A stretch of DNA of 64,000 nucleotides from a virus. Position 1 is the first letter of the stretch. Each line of letters starts with the position of its first letter. Made by a program: the position numbers and the translations under genes. Below, one piece after another: positions 6,231 through 14,028 of the stretch. A model generated the notes under the pieces. That model had not been told where the DNA came from and ran no database searches. It saw nothing but the letters and a program-made list of their open reading frames with translations. Where the stretch lies: positions 46,915-110,914 of IMG/VR virus record IMGVR_UViG_3300029448_000003. One strand, written 5' to 3'.

Positions 6231-6259
6231 TTGACATAAATATAAAAGTTTGGTATAAT
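6231..6259 (+). promoter_or_regulatory. Strong sigma70-type promoter for the rightward block
   Basis: TTGACA at 6231-6236 and TATAAT at 6254-6259 are perfect consensus hexamers separated by 17 bases. Transcription would start near 6266 and enter the rightward gene block. No phage RNA polymerase gene is visible in the window, so host RNA polymerase is the likely user. Confidence 0.85.
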
Positions 6260-6382
6260 TACTACATTAAAGTGTTACACTAAATAAATAAAGAAACAGT
6301 TAGAAGTGTAACATATAAGAAGTATTAGATTTTCTTTTTAACTCATTAATATGATACTTCTGTACTAAAATAATTCTTGACA

Positions 6383-6592
6383 ATGACTAAAAAATCCGTA
6401 AAACTAAACTATGACGATAATATTCTTCATAAAACTTATAACTCTGTGCTAAAACATGGAGACCTACGTGCTGTACATATACCACATTCATCTGTACATT
6501 ACATTAGAGCACTCATAGAACGTGATACAGGAGTGCGTTATTCTCTATCTCATGTAGAGAATGCCATGAAAGCCGAAGGCTGGACAGAATAA
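6383..6592 (+). CDS. Small basic protein, 69 aa, first gene of the rightward block
   Basis: The protein begins MTKKSVKLNYDDNILHKTYN and ends KAEGWTE. The C-terminal half (YIRALIERDTGVRYSLSHVE) is helical and might form a helix-turn-helix, but no family is recognised. No good ribosome binding site precedes either the ATG at 6383 or a TTG at 6377. Its place just behind the promoter would suit a regulator; this is inference only. Confidence 0.55.
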   Translation: MTKKSVKLNYDDNILHKTYNSVLKHGDLRAVHIPHSSVHYIRALIERDTGVRYSLSHVENAMKAEGWTE

Positions 6593-6606
6593 GGGAGACC
6601 CAAACG

Positions 6607-7287
6607 ATGGCATTTATAAAATTACTAACAAAGGCTGCAAAAAAAGGTGTTAAATCAGCCACTAAAAAAGAAGCAGCTAAAGTAGCAAATAGATTACAGA
6701 AAACTACAAGCTCTGTCGCAGCATCAAAAGGTGTTAAAAGTATGCAAAAGACACTTACGATGGCATTTATAAATAAACAACCACCTGCTGTAAGAAAAGA
6801 ACTTATGAAAAGAAGAAAAAAGTTTCTTGCTGATAGAGCAGCTGCAGCAGAAAGCAGAAAAAAAGTTATAGCTAATGCTAAAGCCACTGGTAAAAAACTA
6901 CCTAAATTAAAAGGCAGAGGTATGTCCTTTGAATCTGTTCCAACTAAAAGAGACAAAAGAATAGAAGGTTCAGGTTCACAATCATCTAGACCTCCGGGTT
7001 CTAAGGGTAAAGCTAGTGTAAAATCTGACTCACCTAGAGGAAGTGTAGCAGGTCTGTCAATGGCTGATGCAAGAAAAGCACAGGCTCGTAAAAATAAACC
7101 GGGTAACATTAAAAGTAAAACAGTAGCGACAGCACGAAAATACGATGACTTAATGGTTGGAGTAAAGCGAAGAGCAGTTGCTGCATTACGTGCAGGTGAC
7201 AGAGACAAAGCAAGAAAGATACTTTCAGGCACTGGAATATCAGTTAGTGATTTTATATCCGTAATAAGGCAAAGGGGGAAAATGTAA
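6607..7287 (+). CDS. Highly basic hypothetical protein, 226 aa
   Basis: The protein starts MAFIKLLTKAAKKGVKSATK and is rich in Lys, Arg, Ala and Ser throughout, with a disordered central part (SGSQSSRPPGSKGKAS). This composition suits nucleic-acid binding or a virion-internal peptide. No domain is recognised. GGGAGA precedes the ATG, and the stop overlaps the next start codon (ATG TAATG arrangement). Confidence 0.65.
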   Translation: MAFIKLLTKAAKKGVKSATKKEAAKVANRLQKTTSSVAASKGVKSMQKTLTMAFINKQPPAVRKELMKRRKKFLADRAAAAESRKKVIANAKATGKKLPKLKGRGMSFESVPTKRDKRIEGSGSQSSRPPGSKGKASVKSDSPRGSVAGLSMADARKAQARKNKPGNIKSKTVATARKYDDLMVGVKRRAVAALRAGDRDKARKILSGTGISVSDFISVIRQRGKM

Positions 7288-7694
7288 TGCCACATAAAAA
7301 AGGACACACAAAAATAACAAAAAGCGACATGATGAATAAAAAAATTTTAGATAAGATGAATCCTGATATGATTATGAAATATCTTGTAAAGTTTGGACTC
7401 ATAGACCCTAAAAAAGATTTTAAGTATGGTGGAAGTGTACAGAAAAAAGCACCTGTTAAATCCGTAACCTACAAAAGGGGTGGAGTAGTAAAAGCTAAAG
7501 ATGGTATTTTAATTAATAAACAAACCGATAAAAAAATTGATAGGGGTTTAAAACTTGCGGCACTAAAGAAAAATAGTGACTTAGCAAAAAGTTCATTAAA
7601 AAAACTTCAGTCTAAAAATTTAGTGAAGAATAAAAAGTTATCATCAAATAAAAGTATGCCAATAAAAAAAGGAAGAATGGGCAGAAAAAAATAA
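7287..7694 (+). CDS. Basic protein with GG motifs, 135 aa
   Basis: The protein is Lys-rich and contains YGGSVQKK (near residue 47) and KRGGVVKAKDG (near residue 64). Similar GG-hydrophobic-basic motifs occur in several virion proteins of this window (18533-21733 and 41333-41569). The N-terminal 45 residues look helical. It is translationally coupled to both neighbours. Function unknown. Confidence 0.6.
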   Translation: MPHKKGHTKITKSDMMNKKILDKMNPDMIMKYLVKFGLIDPKKDFKYGGSVQKKAPVKSVTYKRGGVVKAKDGILINKQTDKKIDRGLKLAALKKNSDLAKSSLKKLQSKNLVKNKKLSSNKSMPIKKGRMGRKK

Positions 7695-7840
7695 TGAGAC
7701 TGACTGTTACTCGTATAACTCCTTTAACAAAAACAAAAGCGAGACAGCTATGGCTTATCAATAAAAATAAAAAGAAGAAAAAAAAGCCAGCGAATAAAAA
7801 AGCTGTAAATAAAAAAAAGATACGTAATGTAGGTAGTTAA
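7694..7840 (+). CDS. Tiny Lys-rich protein, 48 aa
   Basis: The frame begins MRLTVTRITPLTKTKARQLW and ends in a poly-Lys/Asn tail. Its ATG overlaps the stop of the gene before and its TAA abuts the ATG of the gene after, which is the main support. No family is recognised. Confidence 0.45.
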   Translation: MRLTVTRITPLTKTKARQLWLINKNKKKKKKPANKKAVNKKKIRNVGS

Positions 7841-8017
7841 ATGTTAAAACGAAAACCAAAAAAAGCAAAGAAAAAAACTGTCAATGAAATAATGGATATA
7901 TTAAACAATCCAAATAAATATTCAAAGGCAGTTTACCAATCGGCTATTCGTTCTTTTGGAACTATGCAAAGAAAAACTTTTGCCAACAAAGGAAAATTAA
8001 TTAGGAAAAAGAAGTAA
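7841..8017 (+). CDS. Tiny basic protein, 58 aa
   Basis: The frame begins MLKRKPKKAKKKTVNEIMDI and ends LIRKKK. It directly follows the stop of the preceding frame without a gap. The middle (ILNNPNKYSKAVYQSAIRSF) is helical. Function is unknown; the cluster of very basic mini-proteins may be packaged with DNA or bind RNA. Confidence 0.45.
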   Translation: MLKRKPKKAKKKTVNEIMDILNNPNKYSKAVYQSAIRSFGTMQRKTFANKGKLIRKKK

Positions 8018-8061
8018 CTACAGGAGACTGGTTAAACTAAATATAGAAAGACACCCCAACC

Positions 8062-8553
8062 ATGATTGACCCCATTACAGCATTGACAGCTGCTAGTTCT
8101 GCTTACAGTCTTATTAAAAAAGGTTTTGCCGCAGGTCGTGAGATTGAATCTATGACAGGCGATTTAGCAAAATGGATGGGTGCTATTTCAGACATTAAGC
8201 ATGTCGAAAAGCAAGCTAAGAACCCACCACTATTTAAAAAACTCTTTAGTGGTTCTTCTGTAGAACAGGAAGCTATGGATGCTTTTGCTGCAAAGAAAAA
8301 AGCAGAAGCAATGGAAGAAGAGTTACGTAACTGGATTAACTTAACACATGGACCTAATGCATGGTCTGACCTTTTAAAGATGCAGGCTAAGATTAGGAAG
8401 GATAGACAAGAGCAAATATATGCTCAACAGGAAGCTAGAAAAAAAGTTATGAATGTTATAGGTATTGTATTGGCTTCTATCGTATTAGCCGTGGCTGTTT
8501 CTATTTTATTCTATGTTATAGTGACAGGAGTACAAGCAGACCCTAAAGTGTGA
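8062..8553 (+). CDS. C-terminally anchored membrane protein, 163 aa
   Basis: A long helical, charged N-terminal part (about residues 1-125) is followed by one strong transmembrane helix (about 130-153, VIGIVLASIVLAVAVSILF) and a short tail. Similar single-anchor proteins stand near the lysis and phosphate genes in other marine phages, with unknown role. The gene is preceded by a short gap with GGAGA about 35 bases upstream, so the ribosome binding site is weak. Confidence 0.65.
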   Translation: MIDPITALTAASSAYSLIKKGFAAGREIESMTGDLAKWMGAISDIKHVEKQAKNPPLFKKLFSGSSVEQEAMDAFAAKKKAEAMEEELRNWINLTHGPNAWSDLLKMQAKIRKDRQEQIYAQQEARKKVMNVIGIVLASIVLAVAVSILFYVIVTGVQADPKV

Positions 8554-8557
8554 TAAA

Positions 8558-8740
8558 ATGTTATGGATGCTATTTGTAATACTAAACGGAACGGATATAC
8601 AAGAGAATGTCTACTTCAATGATTTGGATACGTGCCTTGAATATGCACAAAAAATGCAACAACAAGATTTACACCAGCGACAAGCAGGTGATAAAATTTA
8701 CCTCAAGGTTTATTGCATACCTAAAAATGCAACTGATTAG
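8558..8740 (+). CDS. Small protein with hydrophobic N-terminus, 60 aa
   Basis: The protein begins MLWMLFVILNGTDIQENVYF and has two Cys (residues 28 and 54), followed by a polar C-terminus. The next gene has the same design (hydrophobic start, DxC...YA/YV, late Cys), so the pair look like diverged duplicates that may form a disulphide outside the cytoplasm. They stand immediately before the exported phosphate-binding protein. Confidence 0.55.
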   Translation: MLWMLFVILNGTDIQENVYFNDLDTCLEYAQKMQQQDLHQRQAGDKIYLKVYCIPKNATD

Positions 8741-8755
8741 AGGAAAGAAAATAAT

Positions 8756-8965
8756 ATGTGGATTCCAGTAATAACAATACTATGGGCATTAGGTGAAAAT
8801 GCTACGTGGGTAAATTTTCCAATGGTAAATTTTCCATTTACAACACAAGATAGATGTCAAGAATATGTAGCAAGGGTTAGAAGTAGTATAACTAAAGACC
8901 CTCAATATTTAGAAGGGTATAGTGTATGTGTAGAGATACCTAGTAAAAAAGGAGAAGCAACATGA
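8756..8965 (+). CDS. Small protein with hydrophobic N-terminus, 69 aa
   Basis: The protein starts MWIPVITILWALGENATWVN and carries a DRCQEYV segment and a late Cys (SVCVEIP), matching the layout of the preceding 60-residue protein. It contains an internal repeat, VNFPMVNFPF. It overlaps the pstS start codon by an ATGA junction, which ties its translation to phosphate-binding protein synthesis. Confidence 0.55.
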   Translation: MWIPVITILWALGENATWVNFPMVNFPFTTQDRCQEYVARVRSSITKDPQYLEGYSVCVEIPSKKGEAT

Positions 8966-10002
8966 ATAAAATGATTTATACATTTAGTATATTTTTAACT
9001 TTAGTAGGCACTATATCTAGTGCTGTCGCAAGAGAACAAATAAGGATAGTCGGTTCTAGTACTGTTTATCCATTTTCAACAATCGTTGCAGAGAAATTTG
9101 CACAACAAGGAAATCCAGCTCCTATTGTAGAATCAACAGGTTCAGGTGGTGGAATGAAATTATTTTGTGCTGGTGTAGGTTTAGAACATCCAGATATTAC
9201 AAACGCATCAAGAGCAATTAAAGATAAAGAAGCTACAACTTGTAAGAAAAATGGTGTTGCATTTACAGAGTTTGTTGTAGGTAATGATGGACTTGCATTT
9301 GCAAATTCAAACGAAGGACAAAAATTTAGTATTTCTATTGCACATATAGCAGCGGCACTTGCAAAAGAACTCCCTAAAGATGGGTCTATGCAAGATAATT
9401 TTTTGATGACTTGGGATGAAGTAGATGCTTATGTGCATAAACAAATGGGTCATCCGATTTTAAATTTACCAAATCAAAAGATTGCAATTATGATACCACC
9501 ACCAACCTCTGGAACAAGAGATGCAATGGGTTCTTTGTTTATGAAGAATGGTTGGAAGAAACTAGGGTTATATTCTGGTGACACGAAAGGTGGATATAAA
9601 GTATTAAGAGAAGATGGTGTTGCAATAGAGATGGGCGAAAACGATAATTTAATAGTAGAAAAATTAGTTGCAGATTCAAATTTATTTGGTGTTTTTGGTT
9701 ATTCCTTTTTTGACCAAAATAGAGATAAAGTCCAATCCTCTATAATTGATAATATAGAATTAACTTTTGATAATATTGCATCATATCAATATCCGGGTGC
9801 TAGACCATTATTCTTTTATGTAAAGAATGACCATATTTATGCAATACCAAACATGTTAAGTTATGTTGAAGAATTTGTGTCAGAGAGGGCTATGAGTATT
9901 AATGGATATTTATTTCCAGCAGGGCTTGTGCCTTTATCAAATGATGACTATGCAAAACAAGTTGATGCATTATCAACATTAAAGGAAAACAAACATGATT
10001 AA
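8962..10002 (+). CDS. pstS: Phosphate ABC transporter substrate-binding protein PstS
   Basis: This 346-residue protein is a full-length periplasmic phosphate-binding protein. Residues 1-23 form a signal peptide likely cleaved after SAVA. The mature start IRIVGSSTVYPFS, then STGSGGGMKLFC and PPTSGTRDAMG, are the phosphate-contacting loops of PstS. It would raise high-affinity phosphate uptake of the infected host, an auxiliary metabolic role known for marine phages. It is embedded in the rightward late block rather than next to other phosphate genes, and no Pho-box-like site was recognised upstream. It is probably transferred from a host. Confidence 0.93.
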   Translation: MNKMIYTFSIFLTLVGTISSAVAREQIRIVGSSTVYPFSTIVAEKFAQQGNPAPIVESTGSGGGMKLFCAGVGLEHPDITNASRAIKDKEATTCKKNGVAFTEFVVGNDGLAFANSNEGQKFSISIAHIAAALAKELPKDGSMQDNFLMTWDEVDAYVHKQMGHPILNLPNQKIAIMIPPPTSGTRDAMGSLFMKNGWKKLGLYSGDTKGGYKVLREDGVAIEMGENDNLIVEKLVADSNLFGVFGYSFFDQNRDKVQSSIIDNIELTFDNIASYQYPGARPLFFYVKNDHIYAIPNMLSYVEEFVSERAMSINGYLFPAGLVPLSNDDYAKQVDALSTLKENKHD

Positions 10003-10126
10003 TTGGGATAAAATTAAATTTGATATGTGGAATAAAAGATTTGGCGAAGGAACTAATTTTGATTTAGACTATGGTAAGTTACTTATTATAGGTCTATTAG
10101 TGTATCACATCTTTTTTCAAGGTTAG
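9995..10126 (+). CDS. Tiny single-helix membrane protein, 43 aa
   Basis: The frame begins MINWDKIKFDMWNKRFGEGT and ends with one hydrophobic helix (LLIIGLLVYHIFF). It overlaps the pstS stop by 8 bases and ends 2 bases before the next gene. No family is recognised, and the role is open. Confidence 0.45.
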   Translation: MINWDKIKFDMWNKRFGEGTNFDLDYGKLLIIGLLVYHIFFQG

Positions 10127-10128
10127 CT

Positions 10129-10401
10129 ATGGTTTTAAAAAGACATCAAAATCCTTCTGGTGGTTTAAACGCTGCAGGTCGAGCACACTTTAAAAAGAAA
10201 GACGGCAGTAATCTTAAACCACCTGTAAAAGCAGGAGTTAATCCTAGAAGAGTTTCTTTTGCTGCACGATTTGCAGGTATGAAAGGACCTATGAAAAAAC
10301 CTAATGGTGAACCTACACGTAAGGCATTAGCGTTAAAAGCATGGGGTTTTCGTAATGAGCAATCAGCGAGAAATTTCGCAAACAGGCACAAAAAAACATG
10401 A
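10129..10401 (+). CDS. DUF6321-like phage protein, 90 aa
   Basis: The protein contains NPSGGLNAAGRAHFKKKDGS, NLKPPVK, RRVSFAARFAGM and KALALKAWGF, the conserved blocks of a small basic family frequent in marine phages that I believe is DUF6321. The domain fills the whole protein. Function is not established; its basic charge and place between phosphate and lysis genes give no direct clue. It overlaps the next gene by 4 bases. Confidence 0.75.
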   Translation: MVLKRHQNPSGGLNAAGRAHFKKKDGSNLKPPVKAGVNPRRVSFAARFAGMKGPMKKPNGEPTRKALALKAWGFRNEQSARNFANRHKKT

Positions 10402-10676
10402 CAAACGCAAAAAAAGTAATTAAAAAAGTAGTTAAGGGATTAAAAAAAGCTAGTAAATCTCATGCAGGTCAAGCTAAATCATTAGCGTCTTTAAAATTAA
10501 ATAAAGGTGGTAGTACTGTAAATAAAGCAGGTAACTATACAAAACCTACTATGCGTAAGAGTTTATTTAATTCTATTAAAGCAGGTGGTAAGGGTGGTAA
10601 TCCGGGACAATGGTCTGGAAGAAAAGCTCAAATGTTAGCCAAACAATATAAAGCTAAAGGTGGGGGATACCGATAG
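10398..10676 (+). CDS. Conserved small basic phage protein, 92 aa
   Basis: The protein has a Lys-rich N-terminus followed by KLNKGGSTVNKAGNYTKP, SIKAGGKGGNPGQWSGRKAQ and ends KAKGGGYR. These blocks recur in many marine phages directly before the DUF5872-like protein, as here. The repeated GG and basic residues suggest nucleic-acid contact. Its stop TAG shares a base with the GTG start of the next gene. Confidence 0.75.
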   Translation: MTNAKKVIKKVVKGLKKASKSHAGQAKSLASLKLNKGGSTVNKAGNYTKPTMRKSLFNSIKAGGKGGNPGQWSGRKAQMLAKQYKAKGGGYR

Positions 10677-10924
10677 TGGCATTAGCTAAACCACAAAGGT
10701 CTTTAAAAGCATGGGGAAAACAGAAGTGGCGAACAAAATCAGGGAAGCCATCCAAGCAAACAGGAGAAAGATACTTGCCTACAGCGGCAATAAAAGCTCT
10801 AACACCTGCCCAGTATGCGGCAACGACAAAAGCAAAACGGCAAGGAACAAAAAAGGGCAAACAAGCTGTGAAGCAACCGAAGTCAGTTGCAAGACAAACA
10901 GCAAAATATAGGAGATTTACATAG
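10676..10924 (+). CDS. DUF5872-like phage protein, 82 aa, GTG start
   Basis: The protein has SLKAWGKQKWRTKSGKPSKQ, TGERYLP, YAATTKAKRQGTKKGKQ and a basic end RQTAKYRRF, matching a small family I recall as DUF5872. Translation starts at GTG overlapping the previous stop. Another reading frame through 10711-10911 is only an overlap artefact. The role is unknown; gene order with the two preceding proteins is conserved in related phages. Confidence 0.75.
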   Translation: MALAKPQRSLKAWGKQKWRTKSGKPSKQTGERYLPTAAIKALTPAQYAATTKAKRQGTKKGKQAVKQPKSVARQTAKYRRFT

Positions 10925-11328
10925 TGCTTGGACTAAGTTCATTATTAGGACCTATTGCTAATATAGCAGGAACGTATATACAAGGAAAAGTAGACAAGGC
11001 AAAAGCCGAAACAGAAGTAAAAGTTGCTCGTGCAAAAGCTGAAGCAAAAGTTTATGAAACAGAAGCAACCTCAAGTATGTTGAATGAGCAAAGCCTTACT
11101 CAACAAATGGCAGGAAGTTGGAAAGATGAATTTTGGACTTTAATCTTTGGAGGGATATTAGTATGTTGTTTTTTACCTTGGACACAAGAGTATGTTAAAG
11201 AGGGGTTTCTTTTCCTCGAAGAAAATACTCCTAATTGGTTTTCTACTTGCCTATATATTTGTATTGGCAGTAGTTTTGGATATAGGTTCGGTAAGACAGG
11301 TCTTCAATTAATAAATAAGAAGGGGTAA
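10924..11328 (+). CDS. Holin of the three-transmembrane type
   Basis: This 134-residue protein begins with GTG and has an amphipathic Ala/Lys/Glu-rich helix (residues 20-50), then GSWKDEFWTLIFGGILVCC, a second hydrophobic stretch near 95-115 and SSFGYRFGKTG. This is the pattern of the holin family seen in gene transfer agents and alphaproteobacterial phages (holin_3TMs). It would form membrane lesions that release the endolysin at 12450-12905. Two further small membrane proteins follow and may modulate lysis. Confidence 0.8.
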   Translation: MLGLSSLLGPIANIAGTYIQGKVDKAKAETEVKVARAKAEAKVYETEATSSMLNEQSLTQQMAGSWKDEFWTLIFGGILVCCFLPWTQEYVKEGFLFLEENTPNWFSTCLYICIGSSFGYRFGKTGLQLINKKG

Positions 11329-11331
11329 TCT

Positions 11332-11583
11332 ATGTCTTGTGAGTGTGGAAATGAAAATTGTAAATGTGATGGTGACTTAGTTCCAGATAAATTAGCATAC
11401 CAAGTAAACAAAAGGAGAATGGCATGGGTTTTAATTATTCTTATGGGTATTACTACTATCCTAACTTTGGCTTACCCAAACAGACTAGCCGAAGCAGAAA
11501 GTATACTTATGACACAATATATTTCGATGTGTGGACTGGTTGGAGCATATTTCGGATTTAGTGCATTGAGTGGTAAAAAATAA
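11332..11583 (+). CDS. Membrane protein with Cys-rich N-terminus, 83 aa
   Basis: The N-terminus MSCECGNENCKCDGD has four Cys in ten residues and could bind a metal. Two hydrophobic helices follow (about residues 31-48 and 62-80). Its position directly after the holin suggests an accessory lysis or antiholin role, which is inference. It ends 6 bases before the next small membrane protein. Confidence 0.6.
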   Translation: MSCECGNENCKCDGDLVPDKLAYQVNKRRMAWVLIILMGITTILTLAYPNRLAEAESILMTQYISMCGLVGAYFGFSALSGKK

Positions 11584-11589
11584 TGGCTT

Positions 11590-11832
11590 ATGGAAGGTAT
11601 CTTACAATATTGGGAACAGTTAATTTTTTTCTTGACAGCACTTGTAGTAGCTGTTAAACTACACACAGATGTTACAACACTCAAGAAAGATGTAGAAAAA
11701 CTAGAAGCCGATTGCCAAAAGGCAAACGATAAGATACAGGATAACTTTGTAAGTTCGGTAAGAACTGAAAGTGCCGTAAAAGAAACAGAGAAAAAAATTG
11801 AATCTCTATTTCAGTTACATAACAAAGATTAA
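11590..11832 (+). CDS. Membrane-anchored coiled-coil protein, 80 aa
   Basis: One transmembrane helix near the N-terminus (about residues 8-24) is followed by a heptad-like coiled coil (DVTTLKKDVEKLEADCQ). This is the architecture of inner-membrane spanins and of some phage tail-anchored regulators. Its location in the lysis cluster favours a spanin-like role, but no outer-membrane lipoprotein partner was recognised nearby. Confidence 0.55.
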   Translation: MEGILQYWEQLIFFLTALVVAVKLHTDVTTLKKDVEKLEADCQKANDKIQDNFVSSVRTESAVKETEKKIESLFQLHNKD

Positions 11833-11837
11833 AGTTT

Positions 11838-12005
11838 ATGAAAAATGGTTGGGATAACCACGAAGATACTTTTGAAGAAACATTACGTAGAGAAATGTTA
11901 AAATGGAAAAAGTTATATTTTCTTCTACAAGATGATATGAAAGAATTAACAAAAGCATATTACAAAGTTCTCAAAGAGAATGAACAATTAAAAAGGAAAC
12001 ACTAA
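11838..12005 (+). CDS. Small helical protein, 55 aa
   Basis: The frame begins MKNGWDNHEDTFEETLRREM and is helical and charged throughout, ending NEQLKRKH. It lies 5 bases after the coiled-coil membrane protein and 1 base before the next gene, so it fits the operon. No family is recognised. Confidence 0.45.
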   Translation: MKNGWDNHEDTFEETLRREMLKWKKLYFLLQDDMKELTKAYYKVLKENEQLKRKH

Positions 12006-12006
12006 T

Positions 12007-12450
12007 ATGGGCATAGCAAGTAAACTAGCAAGAGCAATAGCAAAAAAAATACCTAAGAAAAAAGTAGATTCAAAAGGTAATACTAAAAGCATATTTAGAG
12101 GGCAGAGTACTAATCAAGCAAAGACACAAAAACCTACAGAAAAACAAAGAAGATACAGAGTTGGACAAGCAAAGGGATTTCTTGCTGGTGCAGGTACTGT
12201 GTTAACTGTTGGTTCAGCCGTGGCTCTGTATAAAAAAGATGCAACTTTTAGATCACGTTTAGATGCAGCACAGAAAGCAGGGAAAGCTACAGTTAATTAT
12301 AAAGGAAGTACCTATAAAGTACCAAAAAATAAAATACCTCTACCTGTTTCAAAACCCAAAACAACACCTAGTAAGCTTAAAAAGGGTAGCAGGATTAGTT
12401 ATGCTGAAAGATTTAAAGAAATAGAAGATGAAAAAAAAGGAAAGAATTAA
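12007..12450 (+). CDS. Basic protein with one membrane helix, 147 aa
   Basis: The N-terminus MGIASKLARAIAKKIPKKK is a cationic amphipathic helix very similar to the N-terminus of the large virion protein at 18533-21733 (MSVASKLARAVTKKLTKN). A hydrophobic segment (GFLAGAGTVLTVGSAVALY, about residues 57-75) follows, then a basic disordered tail. It precedes the endolysin with a 1-base stop/start overlap. It might disturb membranes or be a virion component. Confidence 0.6.
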   Translation: MGIASKLARAIAKKIPKKKVDSKGNTKSIFRGQSTNQAKTQKPTEKQRRYRVGQAKGFLAGAGTVLTVGSAVALYKKDATFRSRLDAAQKAGKATVNYKGSTYKVPKNKIPLPVSKPKTTPSKLKKGSRISYAERFKEIEDEKKGKN

Positions 12451-12905
12451 TGGAAACACTTACAGATAGATTAAGAGAAGAGTTAAAAACAGATGAAGGT
12501 TGTAAGTATGAAGTATATTTAGATCACTTAGGTTTACCCACATTTGGTATCGGACATTTAATTACTGACAAAGACCCAGAACACCAAATGGGAATGGGAA
12601 CACCTGTCGATGAAATAAGAGTTAATGAAGCATTTGAACAAGATGTGCATGTAACATTAGATGAATGTAGAAAGCTATTTAATGATTGGGATAATTTACC
12701 TGAAGAAGTAAAACTAATTACAGCTAACATGATGTTTAATATGGGTAGACCTAGATTATCAGGTTTTAAAAAAATGATACAGGCTATTAGCGATGGTGAT
12801 TGGTTAGAAGCAGCAATTCAAATGAAAGATTCTAGATGGTACAAGCAAGTAACAAACAGAGCCGACAGGCTAATAAGCAGAATGAAAGCTGTAAATTTAC
12901 AGTAA
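12450..12905 (+). CDS. T4-type lysozyme endolysin
   Basis: This 151-residue protein is a glycoside hydrolase family 24 lysozyme that cleaves peptidoglycan. The catalytic triad of the T4 type is visible: Glu16 in TDEG, Asp25 in YLDHLG and Thr31 in TFGIGH. The C-terminal helix segment (NMMFNMGRPRLSGFKKM, RWYKQVTNRADRL) is also typical. No signal peptide is present, so it depends on the upstream holin. Length equals the family's usual single-domain size. Confidence 0.92.
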   Translation: METLTDRLREELKTDEGCKYEVYLDHLGLPTFGIGHLITDKDPEHQMGMGTPVDEIRVNEAFEQDVHVTLDECRKLFNDWDNLPEEVKLITANMMFNMGRPRLSGFKKMIQAISDGDWLEAAIQMKDSRWYKQVTNRADRLISRMKAVNLQ

Positions 12906-12999
12906 GCGAAATTGAAAAACAAAAAAATAGAGAACGGCATAAGCATAATTTGCGTAAATTATTTAAGCCTATTAGTAGACAATTTAAAGGGAGTAGCAC

Positions 13000-14028
13000 A
13001 TGGCAGAAATGCCCTATAACAACAACCAAGAGCCAACAGGTGAACAACTAGGTATTCCGACACCACCTAGACCTCCTATGGGTACGGCTACACCAGATGC
13101 TGTAGCACCAACACCTGTAGCAACACCTATGCCAGATCAAATGCAAACAGTATCAACACCTAGAGAACAAACAGCCGTTGCAACACGAGATTGGCAAGCA
13201 GAAATTAATGACTTAAAAAGCCGTATGGAAGAGCAAAAAGCACAGTATATAATGCAGATTGAAATGCTAAAAGCTCAATTACAAGCTCAACAGAAACCAG
13301 CACCTGTTCAAGATGTAGAAGCTGTTCAAGAAGTTGTAACACCAATGCCAACACAACCTGTACAGCCACCACGACAAGGACCTACTGCTGATCCTAGACC
13401 GGCTGTAACACCAATGCCAGCAAAGCCTATCATGCCAATGCTACCAACACTACCTGTACAGCCTAATCCTAGAACTACTGGACAGCTAGAACTTCTTAAA
13501 AAGAAACTTGCTGAACAAAGAAAAACATTTGGAACTATGACACCAGAGCAAAGACGTAATTTTTCTGCTAATCAGAGTATACAAAAAATAATGTCTAACA
13601 CTATGCTAGACCCAGTAGAACAAAGAAAAAGAGTACGGCAGGTTAAACTAGATTTAGCACATGCAAGACAAATAGAGCAAATGAGAAAACAAAATGTGCC
13701 ACCTACAGTTATTATGGATAGATCATTTAGATACAACCTACAAAAAGCTAGACGTAATGCCGTACCCAATGAGCAAATAAGATTAATGATTATGCAACAT
13801 CAACACAGAAAAAAAATGTTTAGGGCACAAAAAGCAGGTGTGTCACGTAAAGAACTAATGAATATGCAAGCTAGTTTTCAAGTAGATGTGCTAAACTATA
13901 AAAACCGATTAGCGATGGCAACTAAAAAAATGGATGCACGTACACGTAACAGAGATAGGTATAGGTCAATGTATGAGAGATGGAAACAGCAAAGAGCACA
14001 GGCAAATAGACCAAGGAATGTAAGATGA
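13000..14028 (+). CDS. Pro/Gln-rich protein with basic C-terminal half, 342 aa
   Basis: Residues 1-165 are low complexity (repeated TPMP, PTQPVQPP) around a short coiled coil (about 66-95). Residues 170-342 are helical and strongly basic with many Arg and Met. No domain is recognised. It lies directly before the terminase genes and overlaps the small terminase start by 4 bases. It could be a virion or packaging-associated nucleic-acid-binding protein. The 94 bases before it hold no called gene. Confidence 0.65.
   Translation: MAEMPYNNNQEPTGEQLGIPTPPRPPMGTATPDAVAPTPVATPMPDQMQTVSTPREQTAVATRDWQAEINDLKSRMEEQKAQYIMQIEMLKAQLQAQQKPAPVQDVEAVQEVVTPMPTQPVQPPRQGPTADPRPAVTPMPAKPIMPMLPTLPVQPNPRTTGQLELLKKKLAEQRKTFGTMTPEQRRNFSANQSIQKIMSNTMLDPVEQRKRVRQVKLDLAHARQIEQMRKQNVPPTVIMDRSFRYNLQKARRNAVPNEQIRLMIMQHQHRKKMFRAQKAGVSRKELMNMQASFQVDVLNYKNRLAMATKKMDARTRNRDRYRSMYERWKQQRAQANRPRNVR

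Larger units (their letters stand above)
5859..6382. other. Control region between divergent gene blocks
   Basis: This gap separates the leftward early genes from the rightward late block. It holds inverted repeat 3, a fourth palindromic site, a GC-rich palindromic patch (about 6050-6120), a rightward sigma70-type promoter and two further inverted repeats in the rightward leader: 6273-6281 with 6305-6313 (TGTTACACT) and 6318-6325 with 6354-6361 (AGAAGTAT). An 82-codon open frame (5890-6138, minus) crosses the palindromes but lacks a ribosome binding site; I do not call it a gene. A leftward promoter could be GGGACA and TATAAC spaced by 17 bases around 5922-5963, which would overlap the palindrome. 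Confidence 0.6.

Noticed and set aside
10711-10911. Frame with a CxxC motif inside the DUF5872-like gene
   Set aside because: It lies fully within a recognised conserved gene on the same strand, so it is a frame shadow.
12836-13051. Open frame of 71 codons overlapping the endolysin end and the next gene start
   Set aside because: It overlaps both genes in another frame and has no ribosome binding site; only about 90 bases of it are unique.
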